NCBI GenBank assembly: GCA_026708085.1
Contig: JAPOVP010000156.1
Span: forward strand, 1-48,865
Direction: 5' to 3'
Source of the DNA: Caldilineaceae bacterium
GTDB lineage: Bacteria > Chloroflexota > Anaerolineae > Caldilineales > Caldilineaceae
DNA length: 48,865 nt
The stretch's first letter is position 1. Each line of letters opens with the position of its first letter. A program made the translations under genes and the position numbers. Positions 34,943-43,846 of the stretch are shown here, one piece after another. A model generated the notes under the pieces. That model worked only from the letters and a program-made list of their open reading frames with translations. It was not told the origin of the DNA and ran no database searches.

Positions 34943-37129
34943 TCAGCGGTCTTTCGAGACCTGCAGGTTTGCGATGACAGCTTCTGGTTCCCAAACACCG
35001 AGTTCAACAGTGGGTTTGAGAGATTCATAATCATAGACGATCAGGCGAAGCTCGTATTCGCCAGGCTCCAGGTTGGAAGGAATCTCCATGTGGTAGAGAG
35101 TTTCGACCGGCTGTTCCGGGGTCCAGTTGCTTGTACGGGAATAGTTGGGGTTGAGGAGGACGATGTCCCTCTGGTAGACTCCACCACCCTCAGAATCGTG
35201 AAGACGAAGGGATACCGCATATTCTTTGTCCAGACCAGGGGCGGTCTGCCACTGCTTGGCGATCCAGAAAGTGCGTTCCGGTCCCAGATTGATCTGTTGC
35301 TGCGTGGAAAGTTGCGTGTTTCCCTTTCCCAGAGCGATTCCCAGAAGAGATATTCCTCCGTCATAGTCTACAGAGGGCGGCCCCAGACTCTCATAGAAGG
35401 TCCACGAACGATCGAGGGAGATGTCGGAGAATGTGTGAACTTGAAAATAGGAGTGTTGTTCGCTTCCGAGATATGTTCCATATTTCTCGAGAAGAGCCAC
35501 AGTATACTCTTCGCCTCCACCAATCCATCCCAACTCGTTATTCCAGTCGACAACCTTTACGCTGGAGACCTCATCGTTGGCCTCAAGGATAGATTCGATC
35601 TTCTGGGGGAGGTGCGTCATGGTCGAGTGAATGACGTGCGCAGGCGCCTCGCCCTGGTAGAGGTAGTCGAAGCCGTAGTGACCATTGGAAAGGTGATAGG
35701 GAATTAGAAAGACCGACGTGGCGTCAGATGGTTGCATGTTCAGAACCTGGGCTGCTTCGGCTATTTCGGCGTCGGCCGCAGCGTAGTATTGGGGCGTGCC
35801 CACCCATTCATAGAAATAGGTGCGGTAGGCAATCAATCCCTGAACAAGAATGAAACCGGTAACCAGAAGCCCGACTGCAGCGGCGGCGCTGGCCGCATTT
35901 TTGAGGGCGATACGACCCTTCAAAAGGAGGGCCGTTTCCCAAACGCCAACGCCAACAAGAAGATAAGCAGCCGGCGCCGCCCCTATTATTCGCAATGAGT
36001 TGGGACCCTGGCCTCTGCTAAAGGCCAGCATTGCAGGCATCAGCATCACGGCAAGCCAGAGTAAGAGGAGGCGGTAGGCAGGACGCCGCCGCCAGCGCCA
36101 AAGTGACATGGCAACACCCGCCCAGAAAAAGAGGGCCTCCCAAGTATTCAATAAGGGTTTGCCAGCGAAATTGTACTCCCAGTTCCGGTCACCTCTAGCG
36201 CCGAAGATCAGGAGATATTCCAGTACGTTGTTCAGGAACGCAACCAACAGGGTGCGTTGACTATCGAGTGAGAGCGAGATTTCTCTACTGCGGAAAAAGA
36301 AATCTCCGGGATTGAGGATAAAGTAGACCAAGATCGGGGCTGCTACGAGGCCGGCAGCGGCGACGAAGACCACTGCCTTGGGCCAGTCAGCCCTGGCCCT
36401 GGCCTTAGCGACAGATCCAAAGGGAATGAGGAAACTTAGCCCGAATAAGAGAAACAGAAAGGGAGCAAAGCGGGCCGGGATATAGGTGTATAGCAAGAGG
36501 CCTGCACTTGCCCCTGCCAGCGCAAGCCCCCACCAGGAGGCATTGCGCCTGCCTGAATGGCCCCATGACCGCCAGAGCAGAGCCAGGCATAGAGCAAGAA
36601 TCAGTGGCAGAAAATTGGCTCTGAATCCCCCACGCGCAAGGAATGTCTGGCCGATGGAAGCTGCCATCAGTCCTGCGGCAACGCCTGCCACGGTAAGTCC
36701 CCGCCAGGGCCTGAGCTGGCCGCTCAGTTCATCTCTGCCAAACAGGAGCAGGCCGAGCCAGAATACGGCGAATACTGCCCCTGCACTGGCCAATGCCGGG
36801 GGCAGATGAAAGGCCAGTAGGGAAGGACCCAGAAAGTGCGTGGCGAGGGCAGTAGCGTAGATGGCCAGCGCCTCGCGGCCGCTCGCCTTTTCGGCAAAGA
36901 ATACATTGTGATGTCCCTGCAAGACCTGCAGGGCATCGACGCCATTCGCCCCTTCGTCATTGATGATGCCAGGCGGAAAGTCGGAGATGCGATAGAGTCG
37001 CATCAGGACGACAACTGCGGTCAAGGCGATCACAATTGCCACAGCAACCAGCGGAACCAGGACCCGTTCCTTTCCCTGGAACCTTGTCACGATGTGTGAA
37101 GATTGACCTACAGATACCCTATCAGGCAT
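34943..37129 (-). CDS. GT39-like membrane glycosyltransferase, first in array
   Basis: 728-residue polytopic GT-C enzyme. A short cytoplasmic head (1-22) leads into the first span (about 24-44); the first outer loop carries FPPGIINDEG with D58-E59 as the expected catalytic pair. Further spans run to about residue 430 (the stretches near LWLAVMLMPAMLA and YLLVGVGVW are typical), then a C-terminal extracytoplasmic region ending in the same beta-rich domain as its paralogues (VDYDGGISLLG, GEYELRLIVYD, VELGVWEPE). AGAGGAGAAA stands directly before the ATG at 37129. It is the 5' gene of the three-gene array; gaps of 150 and 130 bases separate the copies. It probably decorates cell-envelope glycans or proteins. 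Confidence 0.83.
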   Translation of the reverse strand: MPDRVSVGQSSHIVTRFQGKERVLVPLVAVAIVIALTAVVVLMRLYRISDFPPGIINDEGANGVDALQVLQGHHNVFFAEKASGREALAIYATALATHFLGPSLLAFHLPPALASAGAVFAVFWLGLLLFGRDELSGQLRPWRGLTVAGVAAGLMAASIGQTFLARGGFRANFLPLILALCLALLWRSWGHSGRRNASWWGLALAGASAGLLLYTYIPARFAPFLFLLFGLSFLIPFGSVAKARARADWPKAVVFVAAAGLVAAPILVYFILNPGDFFFRSREISLSLDSQRTLLVAFLNNVLEYLLIFGARGDRNWEYNFAGKPLLNTWEALFFWAGVAMSLWRWRRRPAYRLLLLWLAVMLMPAMLAFSRGQGPNSLRIIGAAPAAYLLVGVGVWETALLLKGRIALKNAASAAAAVGLLVTGFILVQGLIAYRTYFYEWVGTPQYYAAADAEIAEAAQVLNMQPSDATSVFLIPYHLSNGHYGFDYLYQGEAPAHVIHSTMTHLPQKIESILEANDEVSSVKVVDWNNELGWIGGGEEYTVALLEKYGTYLGSEQHSYFQVHTFSDISLDRSWTFYESLGPPSVDYDGGISLLGIALGKGNTQLSTQQQINLGPERTFWIAKQWQTAPGLDKEYAVSLRLHDSEGGGVYQRDIVLLNPNYSRTSNWTPEQPVETLYHMEIPSNLEPGEYELRLIVYDYESLKPTVELGVWEPEAVIANLQVSKDR

Positions 37130-37395
37130 TTTCTCCTCTTGATAGTCTCACTCCGCTTTTCCCACCCGCTGGGTTGCTGCGAGAGTCGGATGAACGGATT
37201 TGAGAGACAGGATTTCCGTCCCTAAAATCGGTATCGCTTCGAGGCTTTTCCAGGGGGTCGACAAATCGACGACGAGGCGAGACCAGAACGGTAGCCCTAT
37301 GACGCCGGGTATCTCATCGGTTCAGCGGTTTCTCACGAATGGATTTCGTGAGTCGCTGCACCGTATACCGAGGCGTTCCAGGGACCCGCCAGCCG

Positions 37396-38502
37396 TTACG
37401 GGAGACTCTTGTCGTGATGGCTTAGTGGTTCGGCTCCGTCTGCAGTGACCAGAAAGGCGTCTTCCAAGCGAACGGCGGTTACGCCGGGGATATAGATTCC
37501 CGGCTCCAGCATGATCACATTGCCTTCCTGGAACTGCTCCTGGTTGTAGGGGACGATTCGGGGCGCTTCGTGGCCGGTCAGGCCGATTCCGTGGCCAGTG
37601 TGGTGGGGATAAACGTCGTAACCGCCGGCAGCCATATAGCTGCGTACTTTTTGGTCCACTTCCTTAGCGACCTCGCCTGGCCGAATCAGAGAGACGGCGT
37701 AGGCAAGGGCTTCCTCAACGAAATTGTGCAGTTCAATTTGCTGGGCCGTTGGCTGACCGGCATAGTAGGTGGCACAGCTGTCGGTCCAGTAGCCGTCAAC
37801 TACGACGCTCAGATCGAGAATGAAGGAATCGTTGGCAATGATTTCAAAATCCAGTGGTGCGGCGCTCATGTTTGCCGGTCGATGGCCGACGATGCAGTCA
37901 TTGCCCATCTGCATCCATTTGCCTGCCTCTCGCTCCACAGCAGTCTGCACTTCGGTCCAGACGTCGATCTCGCGCTGGCCCAGACGCACGGCTTTGCGGC
38001 CGGCTTCGTGGCCGATGGTTGTCAGGCGGAAGCCCTCGCGGATGCGGGCCAATTCCTCCTCGGTTTTGACCGCACGCAGCGGCAATAGCCAGCCTTCGAG
38101 CGACAGAGGTTCGCCGCCTGGCAACGCCTCGCGGAGCGCATGCCACAGGCCCAGAGTCAAGCTCTTTTCCTCGGCACCAACCTGACCGGAAAGCCCATTG
38201 ACGCCGGCGACTCGCTCCCGCAGTGCTTCGGCCAACCGGGCGGGAGCGTCAATCGGCTGTTGAATCGTATAGCCGACAATCGGAACATACGCGCAACCAG
38301 TTTCGTCGCCGAAAATGGAGGCTTCGCCATATCCTTCATCGGCCAGCAGCGTGAAGTTGCCGCGCTCGAAGAGGACCAGGGCTGGCGGGGTCAGATTCAG
38401 GCCTGTCAGCCAGCGAACACTGTCAATATCGGAGAATAGCGCCAGTTCGACGCCGGCTTCGTCAAGCATCCGGGTCGTCCGCTGTCTTTGCTGTGCGTGC
38501 AT
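37396..38502 (-). CDS. M24-family (Xaa-Pro type) metallopeptidase
   Basis: 368-residue pita-bread-fold peptidase or related amidinohydrolase/creatinase. An N-terminal creatinase-like domain (about 8-140) precedes the catalytic domain. All five metal ligands are visible: D230 (ILDLSV), D241 (YWTDSC), H304 (HTGHGIGL), E333 (MLEPGIY) and E347 (VRLEDAF), so the enzyme should be active. It may cleave X-Pro dipeptides or a creatine-like compound; the place at the end of a sugar-acid cassette does not decide. AAGGACG lies nine bases before the ATG. It is 81 bases downstream of the aldolase gene and on the same strand, so probably part of cassette C. Confidence 0.88.
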   Translation of the reverse strand: MHAQQRQRTTRMLDEAGVELALFSDIDSVRWLTGLNLTPPALVLFERGNFTLLADEGYGEASIFGDETGCAYVPIVGYTIQQPIDAPARLAEALRERVAGVNGLSGQVGAEEKSLTLGLWHALREALPGGEPLSLEGWLLPLRAVKTEEELARIREGFRLTTIGHEAGRKAVRLGQREIDVWTEVQTAVEREAGKWMQMGNDCIVGHRPANMSAAPLDFEIIANDSFILDLSVVVDGYWTDSCATYYAGQPTAQQIELHNFVEEALAYAVSLIRPGEVAKEVDQKVRSYMAAGGYDVYPHHTGHGIGLTGHEAPRIVPYNQEQFQEGNVIMLEPGIYIPGVTAVRLEDAFLVTADGAEPLSHHDKSLP

Positions 38503-38583
38503 TGTGACTTAACGTCCTTGGTTACGTAGCTAGCGTAGGCGGGAAACGTTGCAGAATTCAGGGCCCCAAGTCCACTTTTCATT

Positions 38584-39465
38584 CTACCACGGCATCTGAC
38601 GCTTGGAATACTCCCTCCCGATGCGGGCCGCCTCCTCGGTTGCCGAACCGATCATCACGCCTTCATCGATACGTTCGACAACATCATGGGGCCGCACACC
38701 GTTGAGGAAGAAGACGTTGGCCGCATCACAGGCTGACTTCACGCGGGTGCGGGCCGCGCTCATCTCTTGCGGGTAGGGCGGGTCGTGGGCGTCGGGATGG
38801 CCGAGGCTCATGCCCATGTCGCCCGGTCCCCACTCGGCAAAGGCGATGCCGGGTACGGCGGCGCTGGCTTCGGCGTTGGCCAGGGCGCGTTTGTTTTCGA
38901 TCTTGAGGCCGAGCATAATCTCGCCTTCGGGATTCAGCGGCCAGACGTCTGCCTTCCGGACGTATTCCTGAGGCGTCACGCCCCAGATCTCGGCAGCCAT
39001 GGACTGTCCTCCGGCACCCCTTCTCCCCTGGGTCAACCCGTTGGGGCCGTCGGAGAGACCGATTGACTGGGTGGGATAGCGGGAGGACTCGACGAAGACA
39101 CGGACGGCGCCGGGGGTCTCGGCGTGGCAAAGCAGGATTCCGTGAACGCCGCGGGCGAGGACCTGTTTGACCATCCAGGCGTTGGCCCGCATCACATTTT
39201 CGTCGGTTCCATCGGTAGGCAAGGTACAGATGACCGTGGGCGTCCTGTGTCCACTTCGGGTCTCGCCGGCATCGGCCAGTCCGCGCATGAATTCGCCAAG
39301 TCCGACGGGATTGAAGGCGCCGTGCTCGAACTCCACCATGAGGTAGTCGGCCCAGGTGTCCCTGTGGGCGGTCCCGTTTTCGTAGGTCAGACCACCGCGT
39401 ACACCCGTGTAATAGATGGGTTGTCCGGCCTCCAGCAGCTCGATTGCTCTGTTTATGCGCGGCAT
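38584..39465 (-). CDS. HpcH/HpaI-family 2-keto-3-deoxy sugar-acid aldolase
   Basis: 293-residue class II pyruvate aldolase of the HpaI/RhmA/GarL group. VEFEHGAFN holds the catalytic H48; metal ligands are E190 (LKIENKRA) and D216 (GPGDMGMSLG). Such enzymes split 2-keto-3-deoxy acids into pyruvate and an aldehyde, for example lactaldehyde from 2-keto-3-deoxyrhamnonate. This fits the rhamnonate-dehydratase-like gene at 25846 and the dehydratase at 14923, though they are in other transcription units. The family is usually about 255-270 residues; the extra length is an N-terminal and mid-region addition. GAGGTAG lies before the ATG. It follows E2 of cassette C by 45 bases. Confidence 0.86.
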   Translation of the reverse strand: MPRINRAIELLEAGQPIYYTGVRGGLTYENGTAHRDTWADYLMVEFEHGAFNPVGLGEFMRGLADAGETRSGHRTPTVICTLPTDGTDENVMRANAWMVKQVLARGVHGILLCHAETPGAVRVFVESSRYPTQSIGLSDGPNGLTQGRRGAGGQSMAAEIWGVTPQEYVRKADVWPLNPEGEIMLGLKIENKRALANAEASAAVPGIAFAEWGPGDMGMSLGHPDAHDPPYPQEMSAARTRVKSACDAANVFFLNGVRPHDVVERIDEGVMIGSATEEAARIGREYSKRQMPW

Positions 39466-39510
39466 TCATCTACCTCGCTCTGAGTTGCAGTATTTCTGTC
39501 GCTGGCGAAT

Positions 39511-40818
39511 CTATAGCGCGCGCAGCGGCTCTTCGATCATGTCTACCAGGGCTTCAAAGAACTGGGCGGCACGGACGCCGTCGACAGCGCGGTGGTCGCA
39601 GGAGAGGGTCAAGGTCATCATGGGGCGCACGGCAGGCTGCCCATCCACGGCAACGACGCGGTCGGCGATGCGGCCCACGGCCAGAATGGCGGCCTGGGGC
39701 GGGTTGACGATGGCGTTGAAGGCATCTACGCCAAACATGCCCAGATTGCTGATGGTAAAGGTACCGTCTGCGAAGTCGTTGGGCTGCAGGCCGCCGCTGC
39801 CGGCGCGTGCGACCAGGTCGGCCCTGCGGGCGGCGATCTCTTCGACGCGCAGGCGGTCTGCGCTGTGAACCACGGGCACGAGCAGCCCGTCTTCGACGGC
39901 GACGGCCAGGCCGACGTTGATCTCCGGGACGGTGACGATATTGCCGTCATCCCAATAGGCGTTGAGGCGTGGAAAACGGGCCAGTGAGAGTGCGGCCAGC
40001 TTTGTGAGCAGATCCGTGTATGTGATCGCTGCCCCGTCCGCGGCGTTGGCGTTGAGAATCGTGCGCCAATTGATCAATTGGTCTGCATGTACCTCCCGCA
40101 CCAGGTAGAAATGGGGCACGGAAGTCCAACTGCCCGTCAGGCGTTCGGCCATGATCTGCCACATACGGGAGACGGGCTGCACTTCGGCTTCGACTGCCGG
40201 CGGCGCAGGTTGGGCGACTGCGGGTGCGACGGGTACCGGCTGCGCTTCCAGGGGGACATCGGCGGCAAGCACGGCGCCCCCGGGCCCGCTTCCGTCCAGT
40301 GAGGCCAGGTCTACGCCACGTTCGCGGGCGAGCCGCCTCGCCTTGGGCGAGGCGAGGACTCGCGTGCCGGAACTGGTGGAACGGATGTGAGCCTCGACGT
40401 CTTCCTTGGAGATACGGCCGCCAGTGCCCTGGACGTCTGCCAGATCGACACCGTGTTCGGCGGCGATGCGGGCGGCGACCGGGCTGGAGGGAAGAGGAGC
40501 TGCCGGGCCTGTTTCCACTGCGGGCGTTTCTTTGGGTTCAGCCGCTTCAGGCGATGCGGGGGCTGCGGGAATCTCCTCCCCCTCGGCTGCGATCAGTCCG
40601 ATTACCTGGCCGACTGGAATCTCATCGCCTTCCTGTGCGGTCACGGCGGTCAGGAGGCCGGAGGCGGGCGCTTCAACCTGCACGTCAACCTTATCGGTGG
40701 CCACCTCCATGAGCGGCTCGCCGGCGGTAACCATCTCGCCTTCTTTTTTGAGCCAACGCAGCAAGACACCCTCGTCCTGGGCCATCCCAAGAGCCGGCAT
40801 TATCACTTCTTTGGGCAT
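39511..40818 (-). CDS. Dihydrolipoamide acyltransferase E2 (cassette C)
   Basis: 435-residue acyltransferase core of the second 2-oxoacid dehydrogenase complex. One lipoyl domain with K43 (ATDKVDV), an Ala/Pro/Glu linker, two peripheral subunit-binding domains (about 111-145 and 156-189), a second Ala/Pro linker, and the catalytic domain with SCDHRAVDG near the end (H409, D413). It shares the doubled binding domain with the E2 at 20620, but the two are clearly diverged in sequence. GGGGG precedes the ATG at 40818. It follows E1beta by 55 bases. E3 is not in the window. Confidence 0.92.
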   Translation of the reverse strand: MPKEVIMPALGMAQDEGVLLRWLKKEGEMVTAGEPLMEVATDKVDVQVEAPASGLLTAVTAQEGDEIPVGQVIGLIAAEGEEIPAAPASPEAAEPKETPAVETGPAAPLPSSPVAARIAAEHGVDLADVQGTGGRISKEDVEAHIRSTSSGTRVLASPKARRLARERGVDLASLDGSGPGGAVLAADVPLEAQPVPVAPAVAQPAPPAVEAEVQPVSRMWQIMAERLTGSWTSVPHFYLVREVHADQLINWRTILNANAADGAAITYTDLLTKLAALSLARFPRLNAYWDDGNIVTVPEINVGLAVAVEDGLLVPVVHSADRLRVEEIAARRADLVARAGSGGLQPNDFADGTFTISNLGMFGVDAFNAIVNPPQAAILAVGRIADRVVAVDGQPAVRPMMTLTLSCDHRAVDGVRAAQFFEALVDMIEEPLRAL

Positions 40819-40873
40819 GCAATCCCCCTTTTTTGGGCGTCCTCAGTTTTATTTACCGGTACGGTGGGCTGTC

Positions 40874-41902
40874 TCAACCGCACAGGGATTTGGCCGTCTC
40901 GACGACGTAGTCAGCGTTTGGGATGGTCAGGTCTTCCATCGCTGGAGAGAACGGAACCGGTACGTTCATGGCGCCAATGCGCTTTACCGGGGCATCGAGA
41001 TAGTAAAATGCGCCGTCGGCGATGACTGATGCAATTTCACCGGTGACGCCGTACTGACTGTAGCCTTCATCAAGGACGAGTGCTCGACTGGTCTTTTGCG
41101 CGGACTGGATCAATGCCTCGGTGTCAAGGGGATTTGTTGTGCGGGGATCAATCAGTTCGGCACTGATTCCTATGGAATCCAACTTTTCTGCCGCTTCGAG
41201 GGCGACATAGACCATTGAACTGGTGGCAACGATAGTGATATCCTCGCCCGTACGTTTTACATCTGCCTGGCCGAGAGGGAGGGTGTACTCCTCTTCAGGT
41301 ACAGGGCCCTTCTCCTGGTAAAGCATCTTGTCTTCGAAGATAACGACGGGATTGTCGTCGCGGATGGCGCTTTTCATCAAACCCTTGGCGTCGTATGGGG
41401 TGGCGGGCATGGCAACCTTCAGACCCGGAATGTGGCTGAAGAGCGCGTGCAGGGACTGGCTGTGCTGGGCGGCGGAGCGGCGACTGGCCCCCAGGGTCGT
41501 CCGCAGGACCATGGGCACTTTGAGCTTGCCGCCGGACATGTAATGTGTCTTGGCGGCCTGATTGATCAGTTGGTCCATCACCAGAGTCGTGAAGTCGCCG
41601 AACATGATGTCGACGATAGGCCGCATGCCGGTGATGGCCGCGCCCACGCCGATCCCGGCGATTCCCGCTTCGGAAATGGGTGAATCGATGACGCGTTCGG
41701 GGCCGAACTCGTCCAACAGGCCGACGAGAACCTTGAAGACTGAGCCGGCGGCGGCCACGTCTTCACCAATGAGAAAGATGCTTTGATCGCGGGCCATCTC
41801 TTCGGCAATGGCTTCGCGAATGGCTTCCCCGAATGTGATCTCGCGCTCACCTGGCGCGTGGATGGCGGGGCTGCGACGTGTGCCGTTCTCAAGCGTAGAC
41901 AT
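40874..41902 (-). CDS. 2-oxoacid dehydrogenase E1 beta (cassette C)
   Basis: 342-residue beta subunit of E1. It shows IGEDVA, DSPISEAGIAGIGVGAAITG, the catalytic-histidine region AAQHSQSLHALFSHIPG and IDPRTTNPLD. The QHSQ sequence is the one usual in pyruvate and acetoin dehydrogenases, unlike cassette A's HHSG. The ATG at 41902 overlaps the last 14 bases of E1alpha and has GAGGTGG six bases upstream, so translation is coupled; the longer frame back to 41965 would overlap E1alpha deeply and has no site. Together with E1alpha and E2 it would convert a 2-oxoacid or acetoin to acyl-CoA. Confidence 0.92.
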   Translation of the reverse strand: MSTLENGTRRSPAIHAPGEREITFGEAIREAIAEEMARDQSIFLIGEDVAAAGSVFKVLVGLLDEFGPERVIDSPISEAGIAGIGVGAAITGMRPIVDIMFGDFTTLVMDQLINQAAKTHYMSGGKLKVPMVLRTTLGASRRSAAQHSQSLHALFSHIPGLKVAMPATPYDAKGLMKSAIRDDNPVVIFEDKMLYQEKGPVPEEEYTLPLGQADVKRTGEDITIVATSSMVYVALEAAEKLDSIGISAELIDPRTTNPLDTEALIQSAQKTSRALVLDEGYSQYGVTGEIASVIADGAFYYLDAPVKRIGAMNVPVPFSPAMEDLTIPNADYVVETAKSLCG

Positions 41903-42881
41903 GCTGGTCCACCTCGCTTTCACTGGGGAAAGAGGCCTCTTCGGCGAAAGCAACCGCGTCGTCAACGGCTGTCTTTACTTCCTGTTTGATTCGCTCCAAG
42001 ACATCCTCTTCGGCCTGCTTACTTTTCAGCAACCAGTCCTCGAGAAGCGTCAGCGGGTCGCGCTTGGCCCATTCGGCTTCCTCTTCGCGGGTGCGGTATG
42101 GGCGGTCGATATCGCCGACGTGGTGCCCGCGGAATCGATAGGTGTTGCAGACGAGGAAAGCCGGACCGCCGCCTTTGCGTGCGCGGTCGATGACAAGGCG
42201 GGCGGTGGCATGGACAGTGCGAATGTCCTGGCCGTCGATAGCCTGCGCGTGGACACCGAAACCCATTGCCCGACCGACCATGGAGCCGGCTGCGGCCTTG
42301 GAGTTGTGGGTGTACTCACCATACTGGTTGTTTTCGCAGACATAGATTACGGGCAGCTTCCAGAGTTGGGCCATATTCATCGACTCGTACAAGAGTCCCT
42401 GACCCAATGCGCCGTCACCAAAGAAGCAGACTGAAACCTGATCGGTTCCGCGCAGTCTAATGGACATGCCGGCGCCGGTGGCGATGCCTGCGCTGCCGCC
42501 GACGATGCCATTGGCGCCCAGGTTGCCTGTCTCCTGATCGGCGATATGCATGGAGCCGCCCTTGCCGCGGCAGTAGCCGGCTTCCTTGCCCAAGAGCTCG
42601 GCGAACATTTTGTCCAGCGCCGCGCCCTTGGCGAGGCAATGGCCGTGGCCGCGGTGGGTACTGGTGATGTAGTCGTCCTGGCGCAGGGCTTCGCAGACAC
42701 CGACGGCGATTGCTTCCTCGCCGATGTAGAGGTGGGTGATGCCCGGCATGCGGGCGCTGGTGTAGAGGTCGTTGGCCGTTTCCTCGAAGGTGCGAATCTT
42801 GACCATCTGCTCATAGGCCTGGAGCCAGTGTTCGGCGTCCAGATCAGGTAGGCTCGGATTGGTATCGTTCGTTTCACTCAT
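41889..42881 (-). CDS. 2-oxoacid (acetoin/pyruvate-type) dehydrogenase E1 alpha (cassette C)
   Basis: 330-residue thiamine-diphosphate subunit. The TPP motif runs from GDG (155-157) to ENN (183-185). STHRGHGHCLAKG (74-86) and HLYIGEEAIAVG (50-61) are the standard sequences of AcoA/PdhA-type subunits. In the acceptor region it reads GYCRGKGGSMHIAD, also ordinary. Compared with cassette A's E1alpha this one looks canonical, so it may be a general pyruvate or acetoin enzyme while the other is specialised (inference). GGGGTGA lies before the ATG. It follows the SDR gene by 28 bases and overlaps E1beta. Confidence 0.92.
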   Translation of the reverse strand: MSETNDTNPSLPDLDAEHWLQAYEQMVKIRTFEETANDLYTSARMPGITHLYIGEEAIAVGVCEALRQDDYITSTHRGHGHCLAKGAALDKMFAELLGKEAGYCRGKGGSMHIADQETGNLGANGIVGGSAGIATGAGMSIRLRGTDQVSVCFFGDGALGQGLLYESMNMAQLWKLPVIYVCENNQYGEYTHNSKAAAGSMVGRAMGFGVHAQAIDGQDIRTVHATARLVIDRARKGGGPAFLVCNTYRFRGHHVGDIDRPYRTREEEAEWAKRDPLTLLEDWLLKSKQAEEDVLERIKQEVKTAVDDAVAFAEEASFPSESEVDQHVYA

Positions 42882-42909
42882 AGCGTCACCCCATGGTTAA
42901 ACCTGATTC

Positions 42910-43716
42910 TTACCAGTGCATGACCCAGCCACTGTCAACGTTAACGGCCTGGCCGGTGATATTGCGGGCGTGTTCCGAGGCCAGGAAGACTACAGTGGAG
43001 GCGATTTCCTCCTGGGAAACCAGGCGGCCCAGTACTGCCAGGCGGCCGATCTTCTCGGTACACCATTCTTCATAGGTTGGTCTTTCGTTCTCAGGCATGT
43101 CGACGGTCGAGAACTTATGGATGCGCCTTTGGAGCGGCGTGTCGACCATGCCGGGACAGATTGCGTTTGCACGTATATTGTAGGGGGCAAAATCCTTGGC
43201 GGCAATTTGCATGAAGTTGAGCACTGCGGCCTTGGAGACGCTGTAAGGGGGATCGGTCTGGGAGCCGATCTGGCCGGCAACCGAGGAGAAGAAGAGGAAG
43301 GTGCCCTTGCGCCGGGCGATCATCGGCTCGTAGAAGGCGTGGGCGGTGTTGACGGCGCCGAGGACGTTGACTTCATGGACGCGGGGCCAGTCGGAGGGCT
43401 CCAGGTTCCAGAAGGGGAAGCCGCCTTTGCCCGAATCGATGCCGACTGTGAAGACAACGTGGCGTACGGGTCCGAGCTCCTTTTCGATGCGGGTCGCGGA
43501 CTCTTGCAAGGCAGCAAAATCGGTGACATCCACTTCCTCGGAAAATGTATCGACGCCGTGGGAGGCAGCTTCCTGGGCCACGTCACTCACGACCGGATCG
43601 CGATCGAGCAGTGCCACGCCGGCGCCTTCGGCTGCGAAGGTCTTGGCGATCATGCGGCCCATTCCGTTGGCGCCGCCGACTACGACGGCGACCTGACCTG
43701 CGAGTTCCAGATTCAT
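42910..43716 (-). CDS. SDR-family oxidoreductase (cassette C)
   Basis: 268-residue short-chain dehydrogenase with an intact active site: cofactor loop GGANGMG near the N-terminus, catalytic serine in FFSSVAG, and YSVSK with both tyrosine and lysine. D35-region acid after the second strand (LLDRDP) points to NAD. It probably oxidises or reduces a hydroxyl or keto group of a sugar-acid intermediate; the substrate is unknown. The start at 43716 has AGAGGAAGG five bases upstream; the longer frame to 43752 lacks a site. It precedes E1alpha just as its counterpart does in cassette A, whose lysine is lost. Confidence 0.92.
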   Translation of the reverse strand: MNLELAGQVAVVVGGANGMGRMIAKTFAAEGAGVALLDRDPVVSDVAQEAASHGVDTFSEEVDVTDFAALQESATRIEKELGPVRHVVFTVGIDSGKGGFPFWNLEPSDWPRVHEVNVLGAVNTAHAFYEPMIARRKGTFLFFSSVAGQIGSQTDPPYSVSKAAVLNFMQIAAKDFAPYNIRANAICPGMVDTPLQRRIHKFSTVDMPENERPTYEEWCTEKIGRLAVLGRLVSQEEIASTVVFLASEHARNITGQAVNVDSGWVMHW

Positions 43717-43732
43717 TGCCTTCCTCTGCTGT

Positions 43733-43846
43733 TCAGAAAGTGTCAAGGACACCCGGTTCCAAAGTAGTCAATACGTCTACTTTTCTCTGAGGGAGCCATT
43801 TCACAATGGCATCAGAGACGAGTTCATCGGTATAGAATTCAGTCTT
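43733..43846 (-). pseudogene. Remnant of a DUF5615 (PIN-like) toxin gene
   Basis: The frame overlapping the end of the DUF433 gene reads EFYTDELVSDAIVKWL, then KVDVLTTLEPGVLDTF and a stop at 43733. This resembles the first 40 or so residues of DUF5615 proteins, the usual partners of DUF433 antitoxins, which are about 110 residues long. There is no start codon in frame near the expected position, and the protein stops where the family continues after its EAG(L/M)-type motif. The SDR gene starts 17 bases later. I read it as a truncated, inactive toxin gene. Confidence 0.5.
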
